A stretch of 7,767 bases of DNA. Source: an uncultured Chloroflexota bacterium. GTDB taxonomy: Bacteria; Chloroflexota; Chloroflexia; Chloroflexales; Roseiflexaceae. Each line of letters begins with the position of its first letter. Positions within the stretch are counted from its first letter, which is position 1. Under the pieces are notes generated by a model. That model had not been told where the DNA came from. It saw nothing but the letters and a program-made list of their open reading frames with translations, and made no database searches. The stretch is from NCBI GenBank assembly GCA_903871975.1, contig CAIQIY010000396.1:1-7767 (forward strand), read 5' to 3'. Both the position numbers and the translations under genes were made by a program. Below, in pieces: positions 5,179-7,767 of this stretch.

Positions 5179-6942
5179 ATGCGCCGCATCCGTGGACACG
5201 CACTCCTCGGCCTGCCGGGGATCCTGGCGACCGTCATTGCCATGACGTTGGCCCTGTTGGTGTCAGCGGTGCCGGCGAGTGCTACGGCGGCTGATCCGTC
5301 GACGCTGCGCTACGACATCGGCACCATCGCGTTCACCGACCTCTATGCCTCGCCGGTTGGTGATGATACCACCGGCACCGGCAGTGCCGCGCGCCCGTTC
5401 CGCACCATCGCTCGGGCCTGGCGCGCAGTCGAACATACCAGCTCGCACTACCGTCAGCGCGCCTACCGCATCCTGCTGGCACCCGGCTACTATCGTGGCG
5501 CCTATCTCGATCACGATATCAACGGAGCAACATTCCCCAGCCTCGGTACCAGCACGACACCAATCGTCATTCAATCACAGGACACGACCAACCGGGCGCA
5601 GATCGTCTTCTTCGACACCGGGAGTCGTGCCAATCTGACGCTCTATCAATTTCACTACGCCTATCTGCTCGATTTTGACATTCGCCTCGACCTGACCAGC
5701 AATGGCAATGGTGGGGTGATCGACAGTACCGAGAGTCATGGCGATGGCTTTCAGTGCGAACGCTGCGATCACGTGCTGCTGCGCAACATGCATGTCGAGC
5801 TGTACTACGCCGACGCCGAAATCGGTCAGACTGAGACGATCAAGCTCAATCAGTCGAGTCATGTCTACCTCGAAGACAACCACCTCGCCGGCGCCGGCGA
5901 TAATGTCATCGATGCCGTCGCTGTACGCCACGGTTGGTGGGTTCGCAATGTCGTCCATCACGCTCGCGACTGGTGCCTGTATGCCAAGGGCGGCTCGGCC
6001 GACATCGTCATCGCTGCCAACGAGGTGTATCAGTGCCGCATCGGTGGCATGCTTGCCGGGCAGGGGACGACCATGCCATTTCTTGAGGCGCCTTTCCTGC
6101 AATACGATGCCTATCACATCAAGTTCATCAACAACATCGTTCACGACACCACCGGCGCCGGAATGGGTGTGAATGGCGGATTCAACATCCTGTTCGCATA
6201 CAACACCCTGGTGCGCACCGGCGTCAGCCCGGGTGTGCGGAACCATCTGCTCGAGTTGGCACCGGGTGGCCGCGATTGTTATGGGCCGACGACAGCCGAG
6301 TGTCAGGCGATGGTCACCGCTGGTGCCTGGGGCCCGGCAGTGAGCGGCGAGGGCGGCGAGGGCATTCCCAATCGCCAGGTGTGGTTCGTCAACAACCTGA
6401 TCGTCAATCCGAGTGGTACCGTCTCGCCTGTCAGCCTGTTTCGCGTCGATGGTCCGCGCGTCGCACCGGGCCAGAGCTGGTCGGGGCCGGACCCGGTCAG
6501 ATCCGATGATGGCGTCGTCATCGAGGGCAATCTCATCTGGACTGGCAGCGATACACTTGATCTGCCCGATGGTAGTGGCGGGTGTGGCAGCAGCCACCCG
6601 ACCTGCGCGGCTACTCAGATCCGTGGCCTGAATCGGGTGAATACCGCCCAGCCGCAGTTTGTTGGCTTCAGCACTGGTGATTTCCGCCCTACCGCAGCCA
6701 GCCCGGCCACCAGTGGCACCGTTGCACTCCCGACATTCTCGACTGCCGGGCTCAGCAGCGCACAGGCGGCACTGTTGGCTGATACCCTGACCACCGTCGT
6801 GCATACCGATTTCAATGGCACGCTGCGCACCAATGATGCCGTCGGGGCACTGGTCGTCGGCACGCCGGCGCCAGTCACGCCGACACCGACGCCGCTGCCG
6901 GTTCTGGCCCCGTCGATGTATATCCCCATCCTGCGCCGCTGA
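5179..6942 (+). CDS. Secreted right-handed parallel beta-helix protein with Pro/Thr linker and C-terminal tail
   Basis: The 587 aa protein starts with a basic Sec signal peptide (MRRIRGHA, then a hydrophobic core to about residue 30, with likely cleavage within ASATA-ADP, 33-39). Residues 54-110 (LYASPVGDD...GSAARPFRTIARAW) match the opening of DUF1565/pectate-lyase-like beta-helix proteins. Repeating coils such as HVLLRNMHV, HVYLEDNHL, DIVIAANEVY, HIKFINNIVH and QVWFVNNLIV run through about 500. FVGFSTGDFRPTAASPA (494-510) and DFNGTLR (544-550) resemble the usual end of such domains. A linker (GTPAPVTPTPTPLP, 561-574) leads to the final SMYIPILRR. Eight cysteines occur in close pairs (193/196, 266/286, 367/375, 469/476), suggesting disulfides outside the cell. 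The RBS is GTGAGG (5166-5171). A carbohydrate-binding or lyase role is possible, but no catalytic set is identifiable and the substrate is unknown. Confidence 0.88.
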   Translation: MRRIRGHALLGLPGILATVIAMTLALLVSAVPASATAADPSTLRYDIGTIAFTDLYASPVGDDTTGTGSAARPFRTIARAWRAVEHTSSHYRQRAYRILLAPGYYRGAYLDHDINGATFPSLGTSTTPIVIQSQDTTNRAQIVFFDTGSRANLTLYQFHYAYLLDFDIRLDLTSNGNGGVIDSTESHGDGFQCERCDHVLLRNMHVELYYADAEIGQTETIKLNQSSHVYLEDNHLAGAGDNVIDAVAVRHGWWVRNVVHHARDWCLYAKGGSADIVIAANEVYQCRIGGMLAGQGTTMPFLEAPFLQYDAYHIKFINNIVHDTTGAGMGVNGGFNILFAYNTLVRTGVSPGVRNHLLELAPGGRDCYGPTTAECQAMVTAGAWGPAVSGEGGEGIPNRQVWFVNNLIVNPSGTVSPVSLFRVDGPRVAPGQSWSGPDPVRSDDGVVIEGNLIWTGSDTLDLPDGSGGCGSSHPTCAATQIRGLNRVNTAQPQFVGFSTGDFRPTAASPATSGTVALPTFSTAGLSSAQAALLADTLTTVVHTDFNGTLRTNDAVGALVVGTPAPVTPTPTPLPVLAPSMYIPILRR

Positions 6943-6972
6943 GTGCGCACCAACGTCGGTTCACCGCCGCCC

Positions 6973-6978
6973 GAGGAG
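6973..6978 (+). promoter_or_regulatory. Ribosome binding site of the second beta-helix gene (GAGGAG)
   Basis: GAGGAG ends three bases before the ATG at 6982 and fixes that start. The 39-base gap after the previous stop shows no T-tailed hairpin and no clear promoter, so the gene is probably transcribed together with its upstream paralogue. Confidence 0.6.
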
Positions 6979-6981
6979 CTT

Positions 6982-7767
6982 ATGCTGTCGCTGATACGCT
7001 ATCTGGCACTCTCCGTGTTCGCGGTCCTGCTGCTGGGTCAGTGTGGTGCTCCATCCGATGCACCGCAGCCGACCAGTCGCCAGGATGCGACAGTCGCCCC
7101 ACAGACGGCTACGCTGGCGCGTCCCACAACGCCTGACGCACCTCAGCCTGCGGGGAGCGCGCGGACACCACGCTATCCGGTCGGTGATCCATCCTACATC
7201 GATATCGTCGTGTCGCCCGCTGGCGATGATAGCTACGATGGTGCGGATGCAGGCTCGGCGGCACGGCCGTTTCGCAGCATCCAGCGCGCTTGGCGCACCG
7301 TTGAGCACGGGGCCGACGATCTGCGGCGCCATGCGTATCGCATCCTGCTCCAGCCCGGCGAGTATTGTGGTGCTTACCTTGATCGCGAGAGTGCCGAGCA
7401 ACGGAGTGGTGGTACCCCCGAGACACCATTGCTGATCACATCGGCGGATCCTGCCAATCGCGCACGGATCGTGTTTCACAACGATGTTGAGGGATGTAAT
7501 CGCGCAAACATCACGATCTTTCAGGCCGACTACGTGTATCTCATGGATTTCGATATTCGCCTCGACCGTACCTGGGGCGATGTCCCGGTGGATGCCTCAA
7601 CTGGCGATGGCTTTCAATGCGAACGCTGTCGGCATCTGCTGCTGCGAAACATGCATATCAGCGGGTTTTTCAGCGAATCAGACTACAGCCAGACCGAGAC
7701 GATCAAGCTGAATCAATCAGAACATGTCGACATCGAGGATAGTGAGATCTCGGGTGGTGGCGACAAC
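6982..7767 (+). CDS. Exported beta-helix protein, paralogue of the upstream gene (3' end outside window)
   Basis: An open frame of 262 codons runs to the window end without a stop. The N terminus MLSLIRYLALSVFAVLLLGQ followed by Cys21 looks like a lipoprotein signal peptide, although Gln before the Cys departs from the usual G/A/S of a lipobox. A Pro/Thr/Ala-rich spacer (22-65) follows. From about residue 73 it aligns with the upstream protein: VVSPAGDD, GSAARPFRSIQRAWRTVEH (91-109), AYRILLQPGEYCGAYLD (118-134), MDFDIRLD (188-195), GDGFQCERC (208-216), LLRNMHI (220-226), QTETIKLNQS (237-246) and GGGDN at the edge. This is a tandem duplication with diverged N termini. If processed as a lipoprotein it would be membrane-anchored, while its paralogue would be released or tail-anchored. 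Extra cysteines at 129 and 172 are absent from the first copy. Function and substrate are unknown. Confidence 0.85.
   Translation, partial: MLSLIRYLALSVFAVLLLGQCGAPSDAPQPTSRQDATVAPQTATLARPTTPDAPQPAGSARTPRYPVGDPSYIDIVVSPAGDDSYDGADAGSAARPFRSIQRAWRTVEHGADDLRRHAYRILLQPGEYCGAYLDRESAEQRSGGTPETPLLITSADPANRARIVFHNDVEGCNRANITIFQADYVYLMDFDIRLDRTWGDVPVDASTGDGFQCERCRHLLLRNMHISGFFSESDYSQTETIKLNQSEHVDIEDSEISGGGDN

Noticed and set aside
5575..6804. 409-codon minus-strand frame opposite the first beta-helix gene
   Set aside because: No signal, domain or ribosome binding site was seen, and the plus-strand protein is convincingly exported and paralogous to its neighbour.
6943..6981. Terminator or promoter between the two beta-helix genes
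   Set aside because: There is no stable stem with a T-run and no -35/-10 pair, so co-transcription is the simpler reading.

Overview
The window is one strand of densely packed, GC-rich bacterial DNA with every supported gene on the + strand. It suggests a member of the Chloroflexota (Chloroflexus/Roseiflexus-like). The clues are the pyrR-pyrB-pyrC arrangement, the ISAs1-type transposase end, and secreted beta-helix proteins, one of which ends in a Pro/Thr linker followed by a short hydrophobic-basic tail. This lineage call is an inference from recalled families; no marker gene is present.

Region 1 (1-197) is the C-terminal end of an ISAs1-family transposase cut by the window edge. Region 2 (198-384) is intergenic. 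It holds a good sigma70-type promoter and a leader hairpin that ends just before the pyrR ribosome binding site. Region 3 (385-5104) is a five-gene pyrimidine operon: pyrR, pyrB, a pyrC-like gene, a pyrK-like gene and pyrD. The genes are separated by one base or overlap by 1-4 bases, so translational coupling is likely. PyrR would sense UMP/UTP and control the operon. PyrB makes carbamoyl aspartate and PyrD oxidises dihydroorotate to orotate.

Two members of the operon are odd. The PyrC-like protein lacks two metal-ligand histidines and the substrate Arg and Asn of dihydroorotases, so it resembles the inactive PyrC' subunits that partner aspartate transcarbamoylase. The PyrK-like protein keeps its four iron-sulfur cysteines but has lost the glycine-rich nucleotide-binding loop, and it sits beside a class 2 (quinone-type, catalytic Ser) PyrD, a class that normally needs no PyrK. 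Carbamoyl phosphate synthetase, an ordinary dihydroorotase, pyrE and pyrF are not in the window.

Region 4 (5105-7767) starts with a near-consensus promoter. It contains two tandem paralogous genes for exported right-handed parallel beta-helix proteins. The first is complete (Sec signal peptide, Pro/Thr linker, C-terminal tail). The second runs off the window end and has a lipoprotein-like N terminus. They share strongly conserved blocks, including GDGFQCERC and QTETIKLNQS. Their substrate is not evident from sequence. No tRNA, rRNA, CRISPR array or clear intrinsic terminator was seen.
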